Of a stretch of 64,000 nucleotides of DNA, positions 33,248-46,915 are shown piece after piece (position 1 is the first letter of the stretch; each line of letters begins with the position of its first letter). The stretch comes from Rhodopseudomonas palustris (lineage in GTDB: Bacteria; Pseudomonadota; Alphaproteobacteria; Rhizobiales; Xanthobacteraceae). Made by a program: the position numbers and the translations under genes. The stretch covers positions 3,968,001 through 4,032,000 of the forward strand of contig NZ_CP019966.1 in NCBI RefSeq assembly GCF_003031265.1, given 5' to 3'. The notes below the pieces were generated by a model. It did no database searches. It saw only the letters and a program-made list of their open reading frames with translations, and was not told where the DNA came from.

Positions 33248-35206
33248 TCACCCCGCGGTGCGACGGTCGGCGGTCGCCGCGAGCAGCGCTTGGCGGTTGA
33301 TCACGGCGGGGATGTCTTCGATCGCCTTCGGCAGCCGCCGCCGCCAGTTCGGATGTTCCGACACCGTGCCCGGCACGTTCGGCTGATCGAGCACGCCGAG
33401 CAGATCTTCCAGCGCGATCGCCAATAGGCGCGACGGCGTGCGCGCCAGGAACGTCAGCACCGCGTAGATATCGTCTTGCTCGATCCCCTGATTGCGGAGC
33501 ACATCGCCGAGCATCGCCAGCGCGTGCCGGCGGCTGTCGTCGCTCTCGCCGGGATCGACCCCGATCGAGCGCTTCAGATGCAGATCGGTCGAGGCACGCC
33601 ATCCCGAATAGGTTGCGAGGTCGTGGGTGTTGAAGGTGACCAGTGCGTTCGGCAAATAGTGATCGAGCCCGAAGAACCAGCCCTGGTGGAAGTCGCGCTC
33701 GAACATCATCACGCGATACGACCAGATCCCCCACGCAGCCAGCCGATCGCGGAATCCGTCGGGCACCGTGCCGAGGTCTTCGCCGATTACCACGCAGCGA
33801 TGCGCGACACTTTCTTGCGCGGTGACAGCCAGCAGGGCCTCGAGCGGCATCCGCACATAGACGCCCTGATTGGCGGCAAAGCCGTGCGGGACCAGATACA
33901 GCCGGTTGAGCCCAAGCACATGGTCGAGCCGGATCGCGCCGGCATAGCGCATCGAGGCGCGCAGCATGTCGCGGAACGGCGCGAAGCCGGTCAGCTCAAG
34001 CCCCGGCGCGTTGAATCCGGCGAGGCCCCAATTCTGGCCCGCGGTGTTGAGCGGATCGGGCGGCGCGCCGACCGATAGCAGCCGCGAGATCGCGGCCGGC
34101 TCGTTCCAGGCATCGAAGCCGTCGCTCTGCACACCGACTGCGACGTCGAGATAAAGACCGACGTTCATGCCGCGGGCGGCCGCGAGATCGCGGCAGCCGC
34201 GCAACTGATCGTCGGCGCACCACTGCGCGAATTCGAAGAACTCGACCTCTGGACCGTCTGGGCCGGCGCGCAACTGCGCGCAGCGCGTATCATCCGGATG
34301 TCGCCACTCCTCCGGCCAGTCCCACCACGGGTGGCCGAATTTGTGCCGCAGCACTTCGAAGCACGCGAACCGCGTCAGCAGCGGCGCGCGCTCGCGGCGA
34401 AACGCCTCGAACGCATCGCGCCGGGCGGCCGACGCCGAGGTGCGGAATGTCTCGTAGGCGGCGCGCAGGCCGCGCCACTTCACCGCCGCCACTGCGGCGT
34501 AGTCGATCAGTTCGCCATCGCGCAGCGACGCCAGCGTCTGGGCATCGACTGGCCGATCGTTTCCGGAAAACTCCGGCAGACTTTCGACGTCGACATACAG
34601 CGGATTGAGAAACAGCCGGCTGTTCGGCGAATACGGGCTGCAATCGCCGGGCCGATCGTCGAACAGCGCATGCAGCGGATTGAGGCCGATGCCGCCGGCG
34701 CCGAGGCTGGCAGCGAGCTCGATCAGATTGGCCAGATCGGTGAAATCACCGATGCCCCAGTTGCGTGACGATCGCAGGCTGTAGAGCTGCACGGCGACCA
34801 GCCAGGAGCGATCGAAGGCGCCGCCAAACGCGTGCGGCGGCGCGACCAAAAGCGGCACCTCTTCGGCGTGGCCTGATGCGTCCGTCAGCCGCACCCGATA
34901 GCTGCCGCTCGGCAGATCTTGCGGCCATGCGATGGATCGATCTTCGGCGGTGCCTTCGGCCAGCGTCGCCGCCGCGGCCATGATCACCCAGCGCACCGGG
35001 AGGGCCGCGCCTGCCCCCAGCTCCGAACGGTTCGGCTCGCCCTGCCGGATCACCACGATCCGATCGAGCAATCGCCGCTCCGCCGCCTCCGGGATCGCGT
35101 CGATGATCAGCCCTAGGGCTTCTGGCGGCGTGACGTGGCGGCGGCCCTGACCGTCATAAAACTCGGTCTGGATGCCCAGCTCGGCAGCTTTGGTGAATAA
35201 ATCCAT
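33248..35206 (-). CDS. malQ: 4-alpha-glucanotransferase (amylomaltase)
   Basis: A 652-residue GH77 enzyme that transfers maltosyl or longer units between alpha-1,4-glucans. Catalytic residues: nucleophile Asp in AIRLDHVLGLNRLYLVP, acid Glu in VIGEDLGTVP, stabiliser Asp in FNTHDLATYSGW. It carries the extra N-terminal domain (1-~110) of the long MalQ type. It leads the minus-strand pair malQ-GH15, which is separated by four bases. A perfect EcfG-type site stands about 70-100 bp before the start. Confidence 0.93.
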   Translation of the reverse strand: MDLFTKAAELGIQTEFYDGQGRRHVTPPEALGLIIDAIPEAAERRLLDRIVVIRQGEPNRSELGAGAALPVRWVIMAAAATLAEGTAEDRSIAWPQDLPSGSYRVRLTDASGHAEEVPLLVAPPHAFGGAFDRSWLVAVQLYSLRSSRNWGIGDFTDLANLIELAASLGAGGIGLNPLHALFDDRPGDCSPYSPNSRLFLNPLYVDVESLPEFSGNDRPVDAQTLASLRDGELIDYAAVAAVKWRGLRAAYETFRTSASAARRDAFEAFRRERAPLLTRFACFEVLRHKFGHPWWDWPEEWRHPDDTRCAQLRAGPDGPEVEFFEFAQWCADDQLRGCRDLAAARGMNVGLYLDVAVGVQSDGFDAWNEPAAISRLLSVGAPPDPLNTAGQNWGLAGFNAPGLELTGFAPFRDMLRASMRYAGAIRLDHVLGLNRLYLVPHGFAANQGVYVRMPLEALLAVTAQESVAHRCVVIGEDLGTVPDGFRDRLAAWGIWSYRVMMFERDFHQGWFFGLDHYLPNALVTFNTHDLATYSGWRASTDLHLKRSIGVDPGESDDSRRHALAMLGDVLRNQGIEQDDIYAVLTFLARTPSRLLAIALEDLLGVLDQPNVPGTVSEHPNWRRRLPKAIEDIPAVINRQALLAATADRRTAG

Positions 35207-35278
35207 AAGGCACGCTGTCTACACGCCGCGCGGGGTGCGCCGCGAATCCGCCTGTCCGCCGACAGGATAGTCATATCG

Positions 35279-35331
35279 AACGCGATTGCGTAGGGTGAGT
35301 TCCATTGGAACCAGCGCGTCCTGGAAGCTTT
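35279..35331. promoter_or_regulatory. EcfG (general stress sigma factor)-type divergent sites between malQ and glgE
   Basis: On the minus strand GGAAC (35303-35299), 16 bp, then CGTT (35282-35279) match the EcfG consensus exactly and point to malQ. On the plus strand GGAAC (35307-35311), 16 bp, then CTTT (35328-35331) is a one-mismatch version pointing to glgE. The two -35 elements lie four bases apart. Confidence 0.6.
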
Positions 35332-35413
35332 GTAATCGAGAACCGCCCGGTTCACTATGGGACGTGCGTCCTAGATCGTGGGCATCACCTTACTCAATCG
35401 ATCGTGGGCTATT

Positions 35414-37369
35414 GTGAACAAGTCGACACAAGCGCTTCAAACCGCCGCCACTCGCGGCGCCTTTCACATCGAAGACATCTATCCGCTGATCGACGGCGGA
35501 CGATTCCCGGTGAAACGCATTGTCAGCGAGCCGATCGAGGTGTGGGCCGACATCTACCGCGACGGCCACGAAGTCATTGCCGCGGCTTTGGTCTGGCGGC
35601 GTGAGCAGGACAGCACATGGCAGCGGGTGCCGATGGTGCACGCCGTCAATGATCGCTGGTCTGCGACGTTCACGCCGCAGCAGCTCGGCCGTCACGTTTA
35701 TGCGATCGAAGCCTGGACGGACGAGTTTGCGACCTGGCGACATGGTGCCGAACTCAAGCTGAAGGCCGGCCAGGATCTGTCGCTCGACGCCCTTGAGGGC
35801 GCAGGGCTGCTCACCAAAGCGCAGACCGACGATCCTGAGGTGCTGCGGCTGATCCAGCAGCGCTGCGAGGAATATCTACGGACCGGCGATATCACGCCGC
35901 TGCTATCGCCGGAATTGCGCGACGCCATGGGCAGCAGCCAGGCGCGGCACGACCTCACCCGCACCGAACCGCTGCCGCTGATGATCGACAGGCCCCGCGC
36001 CCGCTACGGCGCGTGGTACGAAATGGTGCCGCGCAGCCAGAGCACCGAGCCCGGCCGCCATGGTACTTTCCGCGATTGTATCGCGCGGCTGCCGGACGTC
36101 GCCGCGATGGGCTTCGACGTGGTGTACTTCACCCCGATCCATCCGATCGGCCACACCAACCGCAAGGGCCGCAACAACGCGCTTTGGGCCGAGCCTGGTG
36201 ATCCCGGCAGCCCGTATGCGATCGGCGCCGAGGAAGGCGGCCACGATGCGGTGCATCCGGAGCTCGGCACGCTGGCGGACTTCCGCGCCTTCGTCGACGC
36301 CTGCGAGGTGGTCGGCATCGAGGTTGCGCTCGACATCGCCGTGCAGTGCTCGCCGGATCATCCGTGGCTGAAGCAGCATCCGGACTGGTTCAAGCGCCGG
36401 CCCGACGGCTCGATGAAATACGCCGAGAATCCGCCGAAGAAATACGAGGACATCGTCAACCCGGATTTCTCCTGCGAGGACGCCGGCTCGCTGTGGAACG
36501 CGCTGCGCGACGTGATCCTGTTCTGGGCCGATCATGGCGTGAAAATCTTCCGGGTCGACAATCCCCACACCAAGCCGCTGCGGTTCTGGGAATGGCTGAT
36601 CCGCGAGGTGCAGCTCCGTCACCCCGACGTCATCTTCCTGGCCGAAGCGTTCACCCGGCCGAAGCTGATGAAGGGACTGGCCAAGCTCGGCTTCACGCAG
36701 TCCTACACTTACTTCACTTGGCGCACCCAGAAGTGGGAGATCGAGCAATATTTGCGCGAACTCACCGACTATCCGGAGCGCGACTTCTATCGACCGAACT
36801 TCTTCACCAATACGCCGGACATCCTGCCCTTCCATCTGCAGGGTGGCGAGCCGTGGATGTTCAAGTCGCGCCTCGTTCTCGCCGCAACGTTGTCATCGAC
36901 CTATGGCATCTACAACGGCTTCGAACTGCTTGAGCACGAACCGATCCCCGGCAAGGAGGAGTATCTCGATTCCGAGAAATACGAGATCAAGGTGCGCGAT
37001 TGGGACAAGCCGGGCAACATCAAGCCCTACATTCGCGACATCAACCGCATCCGCAGCGCCAACCCGGCGCTGCAGCAGACCAGCAATCTCCGCTTCCTCG
37101 ACGTGCAGGACCCGAATGTGACCGGCTTCGTCAAAACCTCGGTCGACGGCACCAACGCGGTCGCCGTCGCGATCGCGCTCAGCAGCGACTACCATGAATT
37201 CTGGCTGCCACTCGGCGACGTCCAGATCGAGGTCGCCGGGGAGCGCCGGCCGGTCGCTGCGGTCGAGAACCTGCTGACCGGAGAACGCCACGCGCTCGAT
37301 TGGGGCGGGATCAGCCTGCGGATGGACCCGCATCGAGACCCGGCGCTGCTGTTCCGTTGCCTGGCGTGA
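35414..37369 (+). CDS. glgE: Alpha-1,4-glucan:maltose-1-phosphate maltosyltransferase
   Basis: A 651-residue GH13_3 enzyme that extends alpha-1,4-glucan with maltose from maltose-1-phosphate. The N-terminal immunoglobulin-like domain begins IEDIYPLIDGGRFPVKRIV, typical of GlgE. Catalytic Asp is in VKIFRVDNPHTKP and Glu in VIFLAEAFTRP; the GlgE-specific NPPKKYEDIVNPDF stretch is intact. GTG 35414 (MNKSTQALQ) is preferred; GTG 35378 would add 12 residues. It leads the glgE-treS-glgB operon; treS follows after 11 bp. Confidence 0.95.
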   Translation: MNKSTQALQTAATRGAFHIEDIYPLIDGGRFPVKRIVSEPIEVWADIYRDGHEVIAAALVWRREQDSTWQRVPMVHAVNDRWSATFTPQQLGRHVYAIEAWTDEFATWRHGAELKLKAGQDLSLDALEGAGLLTKAQTDDPEVLRLIQQRCEEYLRTGDITPLLSPELRDAMGSSQARHDLTRTEPLPLMIDRPRARYGAWYEMVPRSQSTEPGRHGTFRDCIARLPDVAAMGFDVVYFTPIHPIGHTNRKGRNNALWAEPGDPGSPYAIGAEEGGHDAVHPELGTLADFRAFVDACEVVGIEVALDIAVQCSPDHPWLKQHPDWFKRRPDGSMKYAENPPKKYEDIVNPDFSCEDAGSLWNALRDVILFWADHGVKIFRVDNPHTKPLRFWEWLIREVQLRHPDVIFLAEAFTRPKLMKGLAKLGFTQSYTYFTWRTQKWEIEQYLRELTDYPERDFYRPNFFTNTPDILPFHLQGGEPWMFKSRLVLAATLSSTYGIYNGFELLEHEPIPGKEEYLDSEKYEIKVRDWDKPGNIKPYIRDINRIRSANPALQQTSNLRFLDVQDPNVTGFVKTSVDGTNAVAVAIALSSDYHEFWLPLGDVQIEVAGERRPVAAVENLLTGERHALDWGGISLRMDPHRDPALLFRCLA

Positions 37370-37380
37370 GTGCGGAAGCC

Positions 37381-40679
<3,299 letters not shown>

Positions 40680-40683
<4 letters not shown>

Positions 40684-42830
40684 CCGTGCAACTGAGCGAC
40701 GAAGCCTACGCAGTTCTCGAAGGCCGTCACGCCGATCCGTTTCGCTATCTCGGCGCACACCCGGAGGATGGCGGCACCGTGGTCCGCGTGCTGTTGCCCG
40801 ATGCGGCGGCGGTGGACGTTGTCGGCGACAACGGCGAATCCGCCCCGCTCGAGCAGGCGCATCCGGCCGGACTGTTCACCGGCAAGCTGCCCGGCGGTTC
40901 GCCGCGCTACACGTTGCGCGCCCGGTTCGGCGACGCGACGATCGAGCTGCAGGATCCCTACCGCTTCCCGCCGATCCTGACCGACTTCGATCTTTACCTG
41001 CTCGGTGAAGGCACCGACCAACGGCTGTACGACAAGCTCGGCGCCCATCCGATGGAGCTGGAAGGCGTCGCCGGCGTCGGCTTCGTGGTGCTGGCGCCGA
41101 ATGCGCGCCGCGTCAGCGTGGTCGGCGATTTCAACTACTGGAATCCGCTCCGCCACCAGATGCGGGTGCGCGGCAACGGCTATTGGGAGCTGTTCATCCC
41201 CGGCGCCCGTGCCGGCGATCACTACAAATTCGACCTCTCCGGCCCGCATGGCGAGCAGCTGCCGCAGAAGTCCGATCCCCTCGCCTTCGCCGCCGAGATG
41301 CGGCCGAAGACCGCTTCAATCGTGGTCGATGCCACCCAGCTGCCAAAGCCGCGGCCGGCCCCGGAGAACATCAACGCGCTGTCGGCGCCGATGTCGATCT
41401 ACGAGGTGCATCTCGGCTCGTGGCGCCGCAAGGACGGCGACCAGTGGCTGACCTACCGCGAACTCGCCGAGCAGCTGCCGGCCTACGTTCGCGACATGGG
41501 CTTCACCCACGTCGAATTCCTCCCCGTCAGCGAGCATCCGTTCGATGGCTCGTGGGGCTATCAGCCCACCGGTCTCTATGCCCCCACCTCGCGGTTCGGC
41601 TCGCCGGAAGATTTCTGCGCGCTGGTCGACGCCTGCCATGCCGCCGGCATCGGCGTGATCCTCGACTGGGTGCCGGGCCACTTCCCGGACGATCCGCACG
41701 GCCTCGGCAATTTCGACGGCACCGCGCTGTACGAGCATGCCAACCCGATGCAGGGGCGGCATCTCGATTGGGGCACGCTGATCTACAATTACGGCCGCAC
41801 CGAAGTCGTCAATTTCCTCACTGCCAACGCGCTGTTCTGGCTGGAGCGTTACGGGATCGACGGCCTCCGCGTCGATGCCGTGGCATCGATGCTGTATCTC
41901 GATTACAGCCGCCCCGCCGGCGGCTGGATCCCGAATAAGTTTGGTGGCCGCGAGAATATCGAGGCGATCGATTTCATTCGCCGCTTCAACAGCCAGGTGT
42001 TCGACAATTTCCCGCACGCCACCACCGCTGCGGAAGAATCCACCGCCTGGCCGCAGGTGTCACGCCCGGTCGAATTCGGCGGACTTGGCTTCGGCTACAA
42101 GTGGAACATGGGGTGGATGCACGACACGCTGAACTACATCAGCAAGGATCCGATCCACCGCAAATATCACCACGGCCAGATCCTGTTCGGCTTGCATTAC
42201 GCCTTCTCGGAGAATTTCATTCTGCCGCTGTCGCACGACGAGGTGGTCCACGGCAAACGTTCGATCCTCGGCCGGATGCCGGGCGACGAGTGGCAGCGCT
42301 TCGCAAACTTGCGCGCGTATTATGCCTTCATGTTCGGCCATCCCGGCAAGAAACTGCTGTTCATGGGCAGCGAGTTCGGCCAGGAGCGCGAGTGGAGCCA
42401 CGATCGCTCGCTCGACTGGCACCTGCTCGAATATCCGAAATATGCCGGCATTCAGGCGCTGCTGCGCGACCTCAACAAGCTGTACCGGTCGCTGCCGGCG
42501 CTGCATCAGCTCGATTGCGATCCGTTCGGCTTCGAATGGCTGATCACCGAAGATGCCAACCGCAATGTGTTTGCTTGGATGCGCAAGGGCAACGATACCC
42601 GCTCCCGCTGCCTGGTGATCGTCAACTTCTCGCCGAACGTCTATCAGGACTATCGCGTGCGCGTGCCGTTCCCCGGTCGCTGGCGCGAAGTGTTCAATTC
42701 GGATGCGGCCGGCTACGGCGGCAGCAATGTCGGCAATGGCGGCGAGGTCCGCACCCTCGAAGGTCTGGTGCCGGAGCTCAGCCTGACGATCCCGCCGCTG
42801 GCCGCGATCTTCCTGACGCCGGAGGATTGA
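40680..42830 (+). CDS. glgB: 1,4-alpha-glucan branching enzyme
   Basis: A 716-residue GH13_9 enzyme creating alpha-1,6 branches. Two N-terminal CBM48-like regions (~15-110 and ~120-220) precede the barrel. Catalytic Asp in [17 protein letters not shown], Glu in [11 protein letters not shown] in [15 protein letters not shown] overlaps the treS stop (ATGA). It ends at a rho-independent terminator, which closes the glgE-treS-glgB operon. Confidence 0.96.
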
Positions 42831-42929
42831 CGCCTATGCCGCGCGCAGCGCCAAGCTCGCGCGCGGGCCGGCAACGATCGGCGAGTATCCGTCTCGTGAA
42901 ATCCCGCACGCGCAAGTGTGACGGTTTGG

Positions 42930-42957
42930 CGATGCCCGCGCGATCGGGCATCGTTTT
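42930..42957 (+). terminator. Rho-independent terminator after glgB
   Basis: CGATGCCCG (42930-42938) and CGGGCATCG (42945-42953) form a perfect 9-bp stem with a 6-nt loop, followed by TTTT. It separates the glgE-treS-glgB operon from glgX-treZ-treY. Confidence 0.85.
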
Positions 42958-42995
42958 GCACAAAGCCACGTCAGAATGGCAGATTTACTAGTGTT

Positions 42996-43047
42996 CTTCG
43001 ATTTCGAAGTTCGCTAACAAAGACAGTCGCAGGCTATGCGAACTTCG
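42996..43047 (+). promoter_or_regulatory. Palindrome and long-range inverted repeat in the glgX leader
   Basis: CTTCGATTTCGAAG (42996-43009) is a 14-bp palindrome. It overlaps the left arm of a second, perfect 10-bp inverted repeat, CGAAGTTCGC (43005-43014) and GCGAACTTCG (43038-43047), whose 23-nt spacer is purine-rich. The right arm ends 18 bp before the glgX start. This could be a regulator site or an RNA hairpin that controls translation. Confidence 0.5.
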
Positions 43048-43064
43048 TGATCGGGACACTCGCT

Positions 43065-45146
43065 ATGCGCCTCACCGCCGGAACCGACTCCCGTCTCGGA
43101 GCGACCTGGGACGGGCGCGGCACCAACTTCGCGCTGTTCTCCGCCAATGCCCACAAGGTTGAGCTCTGCCTGTTCGATGCCCAGGGCCGCCGCGAACTGG
43201 AACGGATCGAACTGCCGGAACGCACCGAGGACGTCTGGCACGGCTACCTCAACGACGTCTCGCCCGGCCAGCTCTACGGCTATCGGGTGCATGGTCCCTA
43301 CGATCCCGATCGCGGCCACCGCTTCAACGCCCATAAGCTGCTGCTCGACCCCTACGCCAAGCGGCTGAACGGCCGATTGGTGTGGAGCGAGGCGCACTTC
43401 GCCTATCGCACCGGTTCGCCCCGCGAGGACCTGTCGTTCGACCGCCGCGACAGCGCGCGCGGCATGCCAAAGGCGGTGGTGGTCGACGAGACCGTCGGCA
43501 GCGGCCGGCGCGAGACCCGGCCCGGCGTGCGCTGGGAAGACACCATCGTGTACGAAGCTCACGTCAAAGGCCTGACCCAGCAGCGCGAAGATGTGCCGCC
43601 CGGGCTGCGCGGCACATTCGGCGGCCTCGCCTGCCCGTCGATGATCGCGCATTTCAAACGGCTGGGCGTCACCACAATTGAACTTTTGCCAGTTCACGGC
43701 TTTGTCGATGACCGCATCCTGGTCGAGAAGAAGCTGGTGAATTACTGGGGCTACAACACGATCTCGTTCTTCGCGCCCGAGGTCCGCTACGCGCCGGACA
43801 AGGACAATCCGCTGGACTCGTTCCGCACCACCGTGGCGCGGCTGCACGATGCCGGGATCGAGGTGCTGCTCGACGTCGTCTACAACCACACCGCCGAGGG
43901 CAATCATCTCGGTCCGACGCTGTCGTTTCGCGGCATCGACAATGCCTCATACTACTGGCTGAAGCCGGACAATCCGCGCTACTACGACGACTTCACCGGC
44001 TGCGGCAATTCGATGAACCTGACCCATCCGCGGGTGCTGCAGATGGTGATGGACAGCCTGCGCTACTGGGTCGAAGTCTGCCATGTCGACGGCTTCCGGT
44101 TCGATCTTGCCACCACGCTGGCGCGCGGCCCGAACGGCTTCGATCGCAACTCCGGCTTCTTCACCGCGATCCGCCAGGATCCGATCCTCGCAGGCGTCAA
44201 GCTGGTCGCCGAGCCGTGGGATCTGGGCATGGGCGGCTATCAGGTCGGGGCGTTTCCGTCGCAATGGTCGGAGTGGAATGACCGCTATCGCAGCGTGATG
44301 CGGCGCTACTGGAGCGGCGAAGGCAGCCTGATCGGCGAAGTCTCGCGGCGGATGACCGGCTCGTCCGACATGTTCAACCACGATGGCCGGATGCCGCGCG
44401 CCAGCATCAACCACGTCACCGTGCACGACGGCTTCACGCTCGCCGACCTGTTCAGCTACGAGCACAAGCACAACATTGCCAACGGCGAAGACAATCGCGA
44501 CGGCTCCAACGACAATCACAGCAACAACTGCGGCATCGAAGGTCCGACCGACGATCCGAAGATTCTCGGGATGCGTCGCCAGCTCCGCAAGAACCAGCTC
44601 GCCTGTCTGTTCCTGGCGCAGGGCGTGCCGCTGCTGCTCGCCGGCGACGAGGTCGGCAATTCGCAGTCCGGCAACAACAACGCCTATTGCCAGGACAACG
44701 AAATCGGCTGGGTCGGCTGGGACGGCGCCAATACCGAAGACGACATGGTGGAGTTCGTCGGACTGATGACCGACATCCGCCGCCGCTTCCCGCAGCTGCG
44801 CTCGCGGCGCTGGCTCGACGGTCGCCGCGCGGACGGCTCTTACGGCGTGTTGTGGCTGACGCCGTCGGCCGCCGAGATGACCGAGCAGGACTGGGCGTTT
44901 CCCGACGGCCGCTTCCTCGCCTACATGCTGAGCCCGAGCGAGCCCGGCGGCGATGCGATTCTCATCGTGCTGAATTCCGGCGTCGAGACGATCGATTTCC
45001 ACCTGCCGAAGACCAGCGACTATCCGGTCTGGCACCAGCTGTTCGACACCACCAAGGACACCGTGCAGGTCGCGCCGCTGAAGTGCGGCAGTGCGAGTGC
45101 GGCGCCGCCCCGCTCGGTGCTGGCCTTCGCCGGGACGATCGCATGA
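43065..45146 (+). CDS. glgX: Glycogen debranching enzyme (isoamylase type)
   Basis: A 693-residue GH13_11 enzyme that cuts alpha-1,6 branches of limit glycogen. CBM48 domain (~10-110), then the barrel with Asp in GFRFDLATTLAR, Glu in LVAEPWDLG and HD in VTVHDGFTLADLFSY. ATG 43065 (MRLTAGTDSRLG) is chosen; the open frame extends to 42918 through the terminator region, which is not coding. It leads glgX-treZ-treY with overlapping starts. Confidence 0.95.
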   Translation: MRLTAGTDSRLGATWDGRGTNFALFSANAHKVELCLFDAQGRRELERIELPERTEDVWHGYLNDVSPGQLYGYRVHGPYDPDRGHRFNAHKLLLDPYAKRLNGRLVWSEAHFAYRTGSPREDLSFDRRDSARGMPKAVVVDETVGSGRRETRPGVRWEDTIVYEAHVKGLTQQREDVPPGLRGTFGGLACPSMIAHFKRLGVTTIELLPVHGFVDDRILVEKKLVNYWGYNTISFFAPEVRYAPDKDNPLDSFRTTVARLHDAGIEVLLDVVYNHTAEGNHLGPTLSFRGIDNASYYWLKPDNPRYYDDFTGCGNSMNLTHPRVLQMVMDSLRYWVEVCHVDGFRFDLATTLARGPNGFDRNSGFFTAIRQDPILAGVKLVAEPWDLGMGGYQVGAFPSQWSEWNDRYRSVMRRYWSGEGSLIGEVSRRMTGSSDMFNHDGRMPRASINHVTVHDGFTLADLFSYEHKHNIANGEDNRDGSNDNHSNNCGIEGPTDDPKILGMRRQLRKNQLACLFLAQGVPLLLAGDEVGNSQSGNNNAYCQDNEIGWVGWDGANTEDDMVEFVGLMTDIRRRFPQLRSRRWLDGRRADGSYGVLWLTPSAAEMTEQDWAFPDGRFLAYMLSPSEPGGDAILIVLNSGVETIDFHLPKTSDYPVWHQLFDTTKDTVQVAPLKCGSASAAPPRSVLAFAGTIA

Positions 45147-46915
45147 CCGGACGCAGCTTCGGTCCGCGTCTTACTGCGAGCGGCGCCGAATTCCGGCTGT
45201 GGGCGCCCAACGCGAAAAAGGCAGAAGTGATGCTGGACGGCGCGCCGCATCCGATGCAGCGCGACGACAAGGGCTGGCACAAAACCGAGATTGCCGGAAT
45301 CGGCGTCGGCGCGCGCTATCGCTTCCGCCTCGACGGCGATCTCGAAGTCCCTGATCCAGGCTCGCTGTTTCAGCCCGAGGATATCGCCGGGCCCAGCGAA
45401 GTGATCGACCACGGCTCCTATGCCTGGCGCGCCGCCGATTGGCGCGGCCGGCCGTGGGCCGAGACGGTGCTGCTGGAGACCCATGTCGGCACCTTCACGC
45501 CGGAGGGCAGCTTCCGCGCGATGATCGACAAGCTCGATCATCTGGTGGCGACCGGATTCACCGCGCTGGAATTGATGCCGCTGGCGGATTTCCCGGGGCG
45601 GCGCAATTGGGGCTACGACGGCGTGCTGTGGTACGCACCCGACAGCGCCTATGGACGCCCCGAGGATCTGAAAGCGCTGATCGACGAAGCGCATCTGCGC
45701 GGGCTGATGGTGTTTCTCGACGTCGTCTACAACCATTTCGGACCGGAAGGGAATTACCTCGGCGGCTATGCTCCGGGGTTCTTCTCGGATTCGCATACGC
45801 CCTGGGGCAACGCGATCAACTACTATGCTCCCGAAGTCCGCGCGTTCGCGATCGAGAACGCGCTGCATTGGCTGCGCGACTATAGGTTCGACGGGCTGCG
45901 GCTCGACGCCGTGCATGCGATCCCGGATCAGGGCGAGATCCCGATGCTGCACGAATTGTCCCGCGAGGCCGGCAAGCTCGCGGCCGAGACCGGCCGGCAT
46001 ATCCATCTGGTGCTGGAGAACGACGACAATATCGCCGCGGTGCTTGATCCGGTCACCGATCCACCGCGCGGGCAGTATCGGGCGCAGTGGAACGACGATT
46101 ATCACCACGCCTGGCATGTCGCGCTGAGCGGCGAGCGCCAGGGCTACTACTCCGATTATGCCGATGCGCCGCTCGGGCATCTGTGCCGCGCGCTCGGCTC
46201 CGGCTTTGCGTATCAGGGCGAACCTTCAGCGCATCGCGGCGGCACGCCGCGCGGTGAGCCGAGCGGCAAATTGCCGCCGCTGGCCTTCGTCAACTTCCTG
46301 CAGAACCACGACCAGATCGGCAATCGCGCGCTCGGCGATCGGCTGGAGAGCCTCGCCAAGCCCGAAGCGATCGAAGCGGCGCTGGCGATCACGCTGCTGG
46401 CACCGATGGTGCCGATGCTGTTCATGGGTGAGGAATGGGGATCGCAGGCACCATTCCCGTTCTTCTGCGATTTCCACGGCGAACTCGCCGAAGCGGTCCG
46501 TGCCGGCCGCCGCAAGGAGTTCGCCGGCGCCTACGAGAAGTACGGCGACGACGTCCCCGATCCGCTGAGCGAGGAGACGTTCAAGAGCGCCGTGCTCGAT
46601 TGGCGCGAGCGCGACGACGGCGCCGGCGCGCAGCGGCTGGCGCTGGTGTCGCGGCTGCTGCAGCTTCGCCGCAACATGATCGTGCCGCGGCTCGCCGGCG
46701 CACGGTTCGGCACAGCGGCGGTTGCCGATGATGGAATGCTGACCGCAAACTGGCGGCTCGGCGATGGGTCGACGTTGCGGCTTGCGGCAAATCTGACGGA
46801 CAGCGAGCGCGAAGCCGGCGCCGCTGGCCCAGGCGTTGGAACGATTCTGTGGGGCGACGATTGGAACCGGATCATTCCGCCGTGGGCGGTGACCTGGCGC
46901 CTCGAGCAATCCTAA
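45143..46915 (+). CDS. treZ: Malto-oligosyltrehalose trehalohydrolase
   Basis: A 590-residue GH13_10 enzyme that releases free trehalose from maltooligosyl-trehalose made by TreY. N-terminal CBM48 (FGPRLTASGAEFRLWAPNA), then Asp in GLRLDAVHAIPD, Glu in LVLENDDN and HD in FLQNHDQIGNRA. Its ATG overlaps the glgX stop (ATGA). treY starts on the base after its stop codon. Confidence 0.95.
   Translation: MTGRSFGPRLTASGAEFRLWAPNAKKAEVMLDGAPHPMQRDDKGWHKTEIAGIGVGARYRFRLDGDLEVPDPGSLFQPEDIAGPSEVIDHGSYAWRAADWRGRPWAETVLLETHVGTFTPEGSFRAMIDKLDHLVATGFTALELMPLADFPGRRNWGYDGVLWYAPDSAYGRPEDLKALIDEAHLRGLMVFLDVVYNHFGPEGNYLGGYAPGFFSDSHTPWGNAINYYAPEVRAFAIENALHWLRDYRFDGLRLDAVHAIPDQGEIPMLHELSREAGKLAAETGRHIHLVLENDDNIAAVLDPVTDPPRGQYRAQWNDDYHHAWHVALSGERQGYYSDYADAPLGHLCRALGSGFAYQGEPSAHRGGTPRGEPSGKLPPLAFVNFLQNHDQIGNRALGDRLESLAKPEAIEAALAITLLAPMVPMLFMGEEWGSQAPFPFFCDFHGELAEAVRAGRRKEFAGAYEKYGDDVPDPLSEETFKSAVLDWRERDDGAGAQRLALVSRLLQLRRNMIVPRLAGARFGTAAVADDGMLTANWRLGDGSTLRLAANLTDSEREAGAAGPGVGTILWGDDWNRIIPPWAVTWRLEQS

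Noticed and set aside
42918..43064. N-terminal extension of glgX
   Set aside because: It runs through the glgB terminator and the leader inverted repeats; GlgX proteins start close to MRLTAGTDSRLG.
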